Positions 23,095 to 34,500 of a DNA stretch of 36,066 nt are shown in pieces; the first letter of the stretch is position 1, and the number at the start of each line of letters is the position of its first letter. Below the pieces are notes generated by a model that was given only the letters and a program-made list of their open reading frames with translations, made no database searches and was not told the DNA's origin. Source of the stretch: Ichthyophonus hoferi (lineage: Eukaryota; Opisthokonta; Ichthyosporea; Ichthyophonida; Ichthyophonidae); assembly GCA_002751075.1 (NCBI GenBank), contig NAOQ01000011.1, forward strand, positions 314,283-350,348, read 5' to 3'. A program made the translations under genes and the position numbers.

Positions 23095-25243
23095 GTCTTG
23101 ATCTCAAGAACGTTAGTCATTTATATTTATTGCCTTTAACCTAGCTGGGATTGACAGCGCGGTCCCAAATGCTTACTAATAATGACCAAAAATGATATAT
23201 TTATTTTGAGCCTTAATATATAAATATATATATATGTATATAGAACAAAAGTATATAATTGGAAATATTTTAAAACATTAAAAAATTAATATATGACGTT
23301 GCTTGTGACATGTAGAAGAAGTGGTCTTTCTTATCTTTAATAATGCATGCTGTGAAAAGTAAGGTGTTTTCGTTACTAAATGAAAAGTTGGATTGTGTGC
23401 AAGAATAAGAAAGAATCATATACTTATATTGTGGCTGGTACATAAGTCCTGATTTCAAATTAACATAACATTCAATTCATTGGTTTTTTTTTTTTTTTTT
23501 TTTTTTTTGGTTTGCTTATTTGTTGAAAAACTAAGTAGTAGCTTAAAAACTTTGTCCATATTTTGACTTTGAATAGAATTATGATTTTCGCCAGGCCGTA
23601 GTCGTTATGTCACAAATATCATATCACAATTTATAGGCCAAATTTTATAGGCTCTAGTTACTAGCCAGTCCAAGCATATGCATACATACTGTGGGTGGAA
23701 ATTAATAAAAATTAATTTTATTGAATAAAAAAATTCAAAGTATCGGATATGACAATTAGTAGAGATTGTAGTTGATCAACATTTTATTTTTGAAGCCAGA
23801 AAAAAACTTTATAGTAGACTTTCAAGCAAACTTTAAATTTGTAGTTATATTCATGATGAAACATGATAGAAAAATGAGATCTAAACATGGCATTCAATCA
23901 CCTAGGAGACAGGACACGAGTGTTTTTCTTCCACACAAAATAATGATGATAAGATTATATCACAGGCATAAAATACAGCCATTATGAAAAAGATGACCAT
24001 TCATTTCTGATAGAATATTCAGAAATTGTAATATCTTTTCTTGAAGAAAATCAAAATAAGGAGGATGTCATCATATTGGGTTGAAGGAGAATAGATTTAA
24101 AAGTTAATACAGAAACATACGTTCAAACTAAGATATTGGAAGAGTATCTTGATAGGCTAATAGACAAATACGAATGGGGAGACAGTTAATGATCACATTT
24201 CTACACTATTGAGCTCAGGGTGGCCTACAAAGCAGTGTAGTGGATTTTTCTAAGAGATAATTTTCATACTCATAGGCAGCTTCCCAACTATTCACAATTC
24301 CGTTGTGTCCTACAAGTTTCCAGATTCGAAATAAATAAATCATTAAAAAAAAAAAAAATCAAATTCACGTTCTTACTCCTTACTCATAATATGAAAAGAA
24401 TTATGAAATAAAATAATTACAGTGTTGTGTTGGATTGAATGTTGTATTTCTGTTTAGATAATTGTACCTAACACAAAGCCCTGAACAAAATACAAGGCAG
24501 TTTTTAGATTTTTCTTTTTTTAAAAAATCAAAAACTGTCATCGTTTCAAGCTAGTACTTAGTATGTGACTAGCTCATAATATTTGATTTAATGGTGGCCT
24601 ACATATCGTGCCAATTTTCACATGCAAAACAATTTATTGTGTTACAATAATAATATAGATGCCAAAGCATATTGCATGTGAAGCCTTGTAAACAAGTATT
24701 TACTAGACTCTCAGGCTTGGATTCTATTCGAGCGTAAAAAGAAATAGCACGGCATTACTTCTACTCAATATACTATTATGTAGACTAATCATATGCCAGA
24801 TTGTACATTATAATAATCATTCACGAATGATACTACGACAATATCATTGAATTTAATTCAACATTTTTGTTTTCAGCCCTAGTTTGTGTGTAGAGAAAGG
24901 CGCATTCTGTTCTACGGTGATAAGATTTAGCAGAGAATATGCATTAGGAACTATGTGCCCAATCATCATTATATATTTCCTTGGAAATGTGCGTAAACCT
25001 AGCAGATGGATTGCTAACAGTATTTAAGAATAAACCTAGTAAATAGCAATCAACTATTACCATATTGTGGCACTTCAATTCTTCAATTTAGTTATTTAAG
25101 GCAATAATTGTAACTATTTTTTTAAATGCAACTGCATTTTTCCCTGATTGTTTTATATAAACTCAAATGAATTAAAACTCAACTATTTTTTTCCAAATAG
25201 TTTAGAACTGGCTGAAATTCAAAAATAATAATAGATAAGCTCT
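23095..25243. other. Intergenic between secreted protein and cyclin
   Basis: AT-rich sequence. It contains a TA microsatellite near 23220-23240, a run of about 26 T at 23484-23508 and an A run near 24345-24358. Apart from the coding-like tract listed separately, no gene is supported. The canonical AATAAA nearest the secreted gene's stop was not identified with confidence. Confidence 0.5.
24001..24190 (+). pseudogene. Degraded coding-like tract, family unknown
   Basis: The plus strand reads DDHSFLIEYSEIVISFLEEN and later VQTKILEEYLDRLIDKYEWG, acidic protein-like sequence that is unusual for this AT-rich spacer. It is not intact and has no visible start. Related coding-like sequence may extend upstream to about 23740. 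I do not recognise the family; it may be a fossil of a mobile element or of a host gene. Confidence 0.25.
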
Positions 25244-25313
25244 CATTGGTTATAATATCACGAGATTTAAATGACAGATACCATCAATTCCAATTGGAAA
25301 GGCTGTATAAATA
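25244..25313 (+). promoter_or_regulatory. Promoter of the cyclin gene: CCAAT and TATA boxes
   Basis: CATTGGT at 25244-25250, CAATTGG at 25291-25297 and TATAAATA at 25306-25313. The TATA box is about 340 bases upstream of the first in-frame ATG of the cyclin, so the leader is long. It contains a 22-codon upstream ATG frame starting at 25348. Confidence 0.55.
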
Positions 25314-25646
25314 TTTTAACGCTTATACGTTAATTTACTTGAGCATAATGTGTTGTATTTGGTTATTTGAGAGGAATGGTTATGAATTTTCTATAGATCG
25401 GAAGATAATCCCCTAATTCGCGTACATGTGCGGTAGGTACAAAAAAACGTGTTCTACCGTTGTTTATATAAGAAAGAACAATGGGCGACTATATGTGTAT
25501 AGTGACCTAATTGCTATATATAATAGAAATTGTGTTTTTCAAAAATACAAACGTGAACTTTGGCATATCTACGCAACCCCGGAGTCCAGGCATTCACGTC
25601 TCTAGTTCTTAATCACAAAACATCATCGGTACAGTTATTCATCATT

Positions 25647-26420
25647 ATGCTTATCGGTCGATCATCTAATAATGGTATTTGTCGGCAAGCCTGTACGGAG
25701 GCAATCCCACACCTTTGCTTACACGACCAAACTACGATGAAAGCAACAATTGTAAAACATCCGTTTGCAGATGATATTCCTCTATCGGAAAACATAATGA
25801 GACGTTCCTGCCACAAAATTGTTGCCCTTTCTACTTCTACTTCAAAGAGGCGTCCAAGTGATGTATATGGACCTGGAGGATCAGCCAATCAAGCTAAAAG
25901 GTCTGTAGCACGACTTATTTTGGCTAGCCCTGTAGGTTTATCTACAACGGGCATTTCACAAGGTAGTGGGCCACTTACTCACCTCATTCATCGTTTTTCC
26001 ATTCGCTGTGAGGCTCAATCAGGATTAAACGGTCCAACGTCTCTCTCCCCATACTTATATCTTCTCTTACAGAGAACAAAGGTTTCCAATGCTTCTGTGA
26101 CCATCGCCCTTTGGTACATTCACCGCCTTTATGATCTTGCCAAGCCTTTTCCCCAAGAGGAGTACATTTGTGGACATTGTCTTTCAACTACTTGTCTCAT
26201 GTTGGCAGAAAAGTTTTTACAAGACGGTAGTCTACCTACACGCCGTTGGGCTGATGCAGCAGGATGGTCTATGAAAGATGCAAATCGCATGGAGCGACAT
26301 GCACTCAGAGACCTTGATTACAATCTATTCGTCTCGGCTGAAATATTTCAGAAATTTTTGCAGTTGTACAAGCAGGATCCACACAGAATTTTATGGGAAA
26401 AATATCAGACAAATCTTTGA
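25647..26420 (+). CDS. Pcl/PHO80-type cyclin
   Basis: The open frame extends back to 25560 but has no ATG there; the first in-frame ATG is at 25647, giving 257 residues. The N-terminal half is low in recognisable features, with a basic TSKRRPSDVYGPGG segment. The C-terminal half is a single cyclin box: LSPYLYLLLQRTKVSNASVT, then ALWYIHRLYDLA, HCLSTTCLMLAEKFLQDGS, and RRWADAAGWSMKDANRMERH followed by ALRDLDYNLFVS. The WA...NxMExxxLxxLxYxLxV pattern is that of the fungal Pcl1/Pcl2 family, which activates the Pho85 cyclin-dependent kinase in the G1 phase and in morphogenesis. The gene is intronless, unlike both flanking genes. A spliced upstream exon supplying another start cannot be excluded. 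The cyclin call is firm; the exact subfamily is inferred. Confidence 0.85.
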   Translation: MLIGRSSNNGICRQACTEAIPHLCLHDQTTMKATIVKHPFADDIPLSENIMRRSCHKIVALSTSTSKRRPSDVYGPGGSANQAKRSVARLILASPVGLSTTGISQGSGPLTHLIHRFSIRCEAQSGLNGPTSLSPYLYLLLQRTKVSNASVTIALWYIHRLYDLAKPFPQEEYICGHCLSTTCLMLAEKFLQDGSLPTRRWADAAGWSMKDANRMERHALRDLDYNLFVSAEIFQKFLQLYKQDPHRILWEKYQTNL

Positions 26421-28383
26421 GCGTGTATAACATATCTTAAATTAATTATAGTATATATATTTACAATGCAGGAAATCTAGGCTCATACTCCGTATATACA
26501 TGATGGGCAAGGGCATTAGTAGAAACTGCTGAAAAGTCAGTAAGTTGTTCTTGACACTTCCATTTACATTTAATTTCTCTTTAATATTCTACCGGTTTGT
26601 CCACAGCATACAACACTAATTAATTATCATTTTTTTATTCTCAAATTGAAGCTAAACACAAGACATTGCGTGAGCACAAAATATTAGGAAAATCACAATA
26701 AAACACAGTGGTGGAGAAGCAAGTCAAATGTGGCGCTTTTTTATAACATAATTGCTCTCAAGTAACGTCATAGCAGCTACCTGCCAATGCCATAGTCCTA
26801 GAACTGCCAGAAAAGAAATAGAAGTGATATTTATGTAGCAAATGAAAAAAATAGGAAATGACATGTGTATGTGCTGGTGTACTGGTGTGCTGGTGTTGGG
26901 TATTGAATGTAAATACATTAATGCAAACGAACTATAAATTGGTATACTTGTGAAAGTCAAAAAGAAATTAGATGTCCTTAAAAAATACCAAGTTAAACAT
27001 ACTTTCAGAGGTCAGTGGTACACACCCTTTTTTTCTCTTTTTTTCCCTTCTTTTTGGCAGTGTCTACAGATTACTGTCCACGGTACATAAAGTTATATCA
27101 TTTTTGTATATACTTACTCTGTGTCACAGTGTATTAATGATAGTAGGATACAGAAGGTTATAAGCGGGACTAAATAGACCAAATCTAGCAGTAAGCCTCA
27201 AGACAGAAAAATACTTGTTACACCGGCTCACACGGGATCTTTTGTATGCATTATATAGCTGTCATTTTATATTAATTTAGCATAAATACTGCCCCGTTTA
27301 TTTTGATGTTCTCAAATGACCAAGTATAAGTAAATCATATTACTTTACACTAAAAGCACAGCACTCCCAAAGGGCTTCATTTTAACTAACAACTATTTGC
27401 TACTACCTGTATTTCTGTTTTGGGCGCATTTCATCTCTTTAAATAGCTAATATTTTTCTTCTAGATGGTATGATCACCTTCCTGTAAATATCATAGCCAG
27501 GACCCTACCCCTTTCATTATACACACCTCTAGTGCAATTTTATTATTTGTTTTATCTTCCATAACTTCTCCCTAACCCCTTCAAATTTAATATATCATTT
27601 CACTTTGTTTGGTCATAATTTCTGTTCCTTTAAAGTACTTTATTATTACAACTTGTGCAAATAAAACACTACCTCAAGAACAGATTACGTCAATGTCATA
27701 CACATGATGAGGCACATAAGTTCATACACCATATTGTTTTCCAGTTTTTAAATAGAAGTCAACGAAATTTAAAATATTAACATATTACGTTTTAAAAAAC
27801 TTACCTTGGCAAATTTATCCTGTAAGTGTCAGCAATTTTAATTAGATACAAAATGTTCCAATGACATAGCATACTCAGTTCCGTAAAAGACAGATTGTCA
27901 CCTTTGTTTTGTTTTTTTTTTTTTTTTGTGGTAGCTTGCAAGTCTTACAATAACCAATACCTATAATCTTAGTCATTAACAAAATAGCAATAAATAGCCT
28001 GCAAAGTTATTCTTTAAAAATCCAACATGTGCAAACAGATCCAATCTTACCCTACACACACACCTACGAGGCAAAAAATATCTTTGTTAGCAATTTATAG
28101 TATAAAAGTGGGTGACTTCCTGACTTTTAGGTGGAGCACATAATACTAAAGGTCTCCACGTAAACTAAGGGCGTTTTTACATGAAGGTATCAGTTATCCT
28201 TATCTGTTTAAAATCATTGTCCAATATAATTTATATAGCGAACCAGGCCTAAACAACGTGAAGACAAGCGTATGCAAAAGCTTGCCAAAGTAAATATTAA
28301 AAATTCCTTAATAAAGATGAATAAAACGTAACCCAATCAGCTAGGTTAACAGCCAGATGACATTTATATTTAATGTGAATTGC
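26421..28383. other. Intergenic between cyclin and PRMT5
   Basis: AT-rich sequence with no supported gene. An AATAAA signal lies at about 26697, some 280 bases after the cyclin stop. Two T-rich runs occur near 27030-27055 and 27906-27929. No tandem array or RNA gene was recognised. Confidence 0.5.
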
Positions 28384-28459
28384 CACGTGACCCATCGTCT
28401 TAATTAATTTTATCCAGCCAATCATATGTTGCAAGTTCTTAATCTATAGCTTATATAAA
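28384..28459 (+). promoter_or_regulatory. PRMT5 promoter: CACGTGAC, CCAAT and TATA boxes
   Basis: CACGTGACC at 28384-28392 (E-box/bHLH-type core), CCAATCA at 28418-28424 and TATATAAA at 28452-28459, in that order, with the PRMT5 ATG at 28571. This gives a leader of roughly 80 bases. The same three elements recur in the same order inside intron 8 of the gene (see findings). Confidence 0.65.
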
Positions 28460-28570
28460 TAGGAGATAGGAGTTGTATTGCGATAGCCGCTAAAGTGCAT
28501 GTTATTATAATTTGTTTTCTTTCTGCCAAGGTTTATTATTATTAACAGATAAACTCACTTTGACTTCACC

Positions 28571-31500
28571 ATGAGTAACACCAAGAAAATTTTTATGGGT
28601 TGGGATGTAGGTTCAGAGGTAGAGGACCTTGGCGAGTTCTTTGATGAACTTATGTCTGTCAATGGAAACTTTGCCAGCCTACCTGTATGCAACAGCATGC
28701 GAGAGAGTAAGATCAAGGCCGCTATTAAGGAAGGCAAAGAGTGCCCTGCCCTGTCAAGAAAGGATGTTTTCCTTTATCCCTCAGGTGAGTATTTGAGTGC
28801 ATACACTTGGCTATTTAAAATTTGTGAGATGATTATATTACATGCGCCAGCTTATATTAACTACCTATAAACAGATGCATGGACATATATATATATATAT
28901 ATACATACTCATATACGCATATATATACATGACTACGTATACATATGCAGAAAAAAAAAACACCTACACCTACATGCACACGCATATAGGCACACAACTA
29001 TTTACGTTCTTTTTTTTTTCTTCTTTTTTTTAGTAATTCAAAACATCAGCTCTATATATTCATCTCTTCGACTAACCAAATGACTTCTTAATCACATTCC
29101 ATCATACTATTATTTCTATTTTTAGTTTTTCCTTTCTATTTTATTCTTTTATTCTTTTATCTTATGGTTCCTTATACGGTGATAATGCTATACAGCCCCC
29201 TTTCCTACCATGCACACATACATACGTATATCCTCTATTCCACCATAAGTGATTCACTTAATGTGTGGTTCTTTACTTCCAACAGATAACATAAACATAA
29301 ACACAAAAAGATGTGTACAAGAACATTAGTATTCCATATGTATAATAAACACTAAAATGAAATTGCTTTCTTTGCCTTTATTAGAAAAAAATCATAACCA
29401 ATAATATATCCAATCCATTTTTCTACACCTACCATTTTGTTAACAGAAAATTAAAATTCAAAACTGGAATTGCGAATATGAGCCAAGCTTATTCATATAT
29501 TTATAATTTTTCTTGGCATAGTGGGATGTATACACACATTCTCTATGTCACCATAAACGACTAACTTACTAGGTTTCCAACCTCCCTCAAGAGTTGTTCT
29601 CTTGTTCTAAGCACACATATTAGATATCACACATAGTTCCTTACCTTCTACAGAGATCGTCTAGCCTGTATTTATGTGTGTATAAATTTGCCTTGCAGAG
29701 TGGGATGCACACACAGTAGGAAAGGTCTCCTCCTACTTGGCCTTGGATAGTAATAATAACATTGAGCGAAGAATTGCACAGGCGGTAGGTCCTTTTCTTG
29801 AACAATCACCACGTACTGGTGTATCTGTTATACACATACTGGCTGTTATGCTGTTTGTATTAGGACTTTTGTTAATACCTCATATCATTCACAATCTACA
29901 TCTCGCTCTCTCTATATCTACCCTGAAAACGATTCTACTTTTTTCTTTGTGTATCACATACATGCAATTTTATAGAAGCATAGCCGATTTTGCAGCGTGA
30001 GGCTGGGGATGGTTTATTAAGTCAGTTATATTTTATTTGACAGTACCTGCTACTTGGATAATTGTAATAATTCTAGAGTTAATATATGCGGAAAACCCGA
30101 CTTTTAGAAAGGTTGTAGTTATTGGATACAGTATTTATGTATGAAGGATTTTCTCTCCATACTAGTTGCGAGGCATTTATAACCCTCTGTAAGGCGACTG
30201 AGAGTTACATTCCTATTGTAGTATTAAAGAAAGGGAGAGGCCACAGGAAACTACACGAATTAAGAACTCACATATTATAATCTCAAGCAACCACCCCTCT
30301 CTCTCCTTACTATATACACACTCTATCTATCATGCGGCATCTTCTACGCTCCATGTACCTCACTGTCACATTCTGACCTTTCCTCTCTTCTTTTTCTTTT
30401 GATTTTATTCCATCATGGTTTCCATACAGGCTATGCAGCAGGAGCTAGGATGGACTGAACATTTAGGGCTTCCAGTGGTCATGTTACCCGCCCCCAGTGC
30501 CCAGTCTGTCAATTATGCTCGCACTATCAATACCCATCTACTCGAGCCTACCACCTGCCAGGTTATTTTCCTTCCTCCTCCATGCCTGCCTTGCCTTCTC
30601 GTTGTCGCTATCTTTATATCGTCTCTTCTTCAATCACACTTACCCACTACCACGTCTTTCTCCCTTGCAGTATTGGGTGAACGTGCCCCTGACTGTCCCA
30701 GCCCAGCTCGAAGGAGCCGAGGGGGTGAGTAATAATGGCGAGATAGGAAGACTGATATTAACTCAGACGGATATTGCGAAGTGTGAAAGTTTACCAAATA
30801 TAAACCTCGCTAGCACAAGGACATACCATCTGGCGGACACATATATATACCAACAACATATACATTCATTCCTATTGTACACCTTCACGCATATTTATGC
30901 ATAGTAAAACATACACATGCACCCATGTAAGCCCTTCCACCCATACGACAAAATACGAGGTCATGCAAGTCAAGATATTAAGGCGAAGAGTCAGGTTCTG
31001 ACTAATGGGTGCTAGAGGTTAACTAGGTAAAATTTTAATGTAGTCGTGAGAGTTAACACCTTGGACTAACATTATGTTCTACAGGCCTCAAGTACGACTA
31101 GGTCAGAGGCCGACCCTTGGCAATGGTAAATGGCTGTTTCTATATTATTGGTATTAGTATTAAGGCTTTACGAGATGTACTACTTGTTGGAATGTCAGAA
31201 GATGTTGGGGTTTGTCTGGTTGACTATGCGTTTGATAGCACACCGACCTTTCGTTCATAGCACGAGCCTCTCTCACCCTGCCTCCATACCTATACTCTCT
31301 CTCTCCCCTACCCTCCTATTCCTTCTGGCAGGTGGGATCAGTTCCGTACTATCTGTGACCACAGCCTTAAGTTGTTTGTGGCCTTGGAGCTGACCCCCGA
31401 TCTTCCCTCCGATGAGGTGCTGGATAGGTGGCTGGGAGAGCCTGTCAAGGTACCCTCACCTTCTTGCTTGCCAATCCCCCTGTAGATAGGCCCATACATA

Positions 31501-34500
31501 TATAAAGATACCTATCAATACAACAATACATTCATGTATACATACACAGCATACATTTAGAAGGGAAGACTTATGTAAGCATACCTACGTCAGTAAATCT
31601 ACCCATTACTATAAACAAAACAACTAGTAAACCAATATACGCTTACATTTTAAGTAGCACAATATGTTACAAGACCTTTATAAAGACTAGAATCCCAGTA
31701 TGGTAATATTGCACCACCAGGGCCAGCACTTTAGTGTAACCAAACGTAGCGGAGTATTCGAATGATTTATTTTTCTGTCAATATATGCAATACAAAAATA
31801 TGCGATCTCAATCTAGTCCAATCATCTTCTCACATCGGATGGGCCCGAAGGAAAGACTATGCGTGGTTATTGTTGTGGTAATGACATGGGTTTTCCAAAT
31901 AAACCATGAAATTTCATGTGTCAAATTAAAATTTACATATTCTTTTTTTAAGCACCAAAGGTATATGACGAAATTATAATGACACTAATGTAATGTACTA
32001 GACCTAGTATACATACAAGGTATTAACCTGTTTGGTATGCAGGCTGTCCTGGTTCCAGCCAGTCTTTATCTCACCAATGGCAAGGGCTTTCCTGTGTTGT
32101 CAAAGAAGCACCAGCAGTTCCTTAAAAAGCTAATGAAGGTGTGTATTTATTGGCGGAATATATATAGATATTCATGTATGTATATGTATTTATATTTGTG
32201 ATATTAATGGTTATAGGTTGGATCTAGATTATAATGTACCAATGACAGAGCGAATAATATTGTACGTGTCCTCTCATTTATTTGTTTAATGTTATATATA
32301 GATATGCACATATGCACGCATATATGTACTAAAGAATACACCCCCCTATGGGCCACCAGTTCAACCCACAGCTCGTGCTTACTGGCGAGCCTGGCCATGA
32401 GAAGGGGCTATCGGTATACTTCCAATACTTTGACTACTTACATAAACAAGTCCAGGAGGAGTGTTCCACTGTGGACAACTTTGTACGGGGATATGAGGAT
32501 TATCTGCAGGCTCCCCTGCAGGTATGGTTGTATACATGGTGTAGAAGTGCATTGCCATTATATATATGTCCCTGTATGCGTCTACATATATTTAACCTAC
32601 ATGTACGTTTACATATGTGTCTATATCAACATACACGCATACATTTATATTCCATATGCACACACATATATATGGATTTACATACATATAAGGTAAAAGC
32701 GCACACCCAGGTGATTGCAGTTTTCTTAAAGCGGAGAGGGAGAAATGGAGAGAAAGATAAACCGAAGGAAATGGCTTAAAGAGCCCTGCTGATTGGCTAG
32801 TGTGCTATTAGTGGTTTCACGTGACCCCCCTACGCCCCAATCAAATTGTTACAAGATATACCTAGAGTATTGCTGTGATTATTATTATATCACCGTTGTA
32901 GCTTAATGTTATAAAAACTTATATCTCTCTGTGATTGGTCGCAGCCCCTGATGGATAATCTGGAGTCAGGCACCTATGAGGTGTTTGAGAAAGACCCTGT
33001 GAAATATAGAGAGTATGAACAGGTAAATGCGATGGGGTTAGATCATTGGCAGAGTTATGATTACATAAATAGGAAAGGTGGAAGGACACGGCTGGGTTCT
33101 GGTTTATGTTAAGGTTATAACAACCATATCTCTACCAATTATATTGCTCCACTAAGCATATCTAGACTAATTATATTGCTATACTAATCGTATATATACC
33201 AATTATATTGCTATGCTAATCGTATATATACCAATTATATTGCTATACTAATCATATATATACCAATCGTATTGCTATACCAAATAATGGTTCTTTCCCC
33301 GCAACTAATTATGATATTTTTTACAGGCAGTTTATCGTGCTCTATTGGATAGAGTCCCAGAGGATAAGAAAGACAAGATCATTTCGTAAGATAGCCTTTA
33401 CTATTGATATTTATGTTATTGCATTAGTATTATTACATTAGTAGTATTCCCGAGGTGGTGTGAAAGGTGTATACACTACAACCAATCATTATATAAAAAT
33501 CTATGTGTTCGCGTATGTGTATCTTTATGTGTGTTGAAAAGGCATGTAATGCAGACATAGAGGGAGAGGCTGTTGTGATAGTGATCATATTCAAAACAAA
33601 TTACATATATATTGGTATAATCGTATACAATATATATAACAAACACTATTATTAGCAGAGACCTTTTAGTGGCATAAAGCTCATTTTAAACAATATATGC
33701 AAGATAGAGTATATATCATACTAACACCAGAAAAAATAATGGAGCCATAGCTTGCAAACTGCTTGACTTGATTATATATGAATTATTCATACATAACACG
33801 AGATACAGGGGAGTATGCGAAAGACATAGCAACGGATAAAACTCTAACCCAATGGGAGCACAGGGTTATAATGGTAGTAGGAGCAGGACGAGGTCCCCTT
33901 GTACGTTGCTCGATGAGGGCTGCCGCCAGAGCTGGCCGTAAAGTAAAGATGTACTGTGTGGAAAAGAACCCCAATGCCATCATTACGTAAGTTATCTTAT
34001 TACTATCCTGTCCACTTATTCCATTTTCTTGTCCCATTGTGCTTTCTCTATCTTTCTCTTACTATTGTTATTATTCCTTGCCATCAAAGTATTTATTTGC
34101 TGTATCTTTCTGTACTGTAATTCCAGTGTGTTTTGTTTTATATATACATATACACACACATACATATACATATACAACCTTTCCAGTGGCCTCTACGCAT
34201 TGTAATTATATTATTTTGTATAGTTATATATTCACAACATAAATGGCACCATTATGTTTCAGTATACTGTATAATTCTTTGCGAGGTACACAACATCCAC
34301 ATAGGTCTGACATTGCCATGGCCATTTTTACTATCATCCCATTAATCTACACTAATCTACCTTAACTTATCACCGTATACCACGTTATAATGTGCATCTT
34401 TCTAGAAAGTCTAGAAAATATTATTGTTTTTTATGTATGCAAGGAAGTGAATAAATATACCGTGGGCCAATAGGAGGAGGAGGAAGGGGACTATATACTA

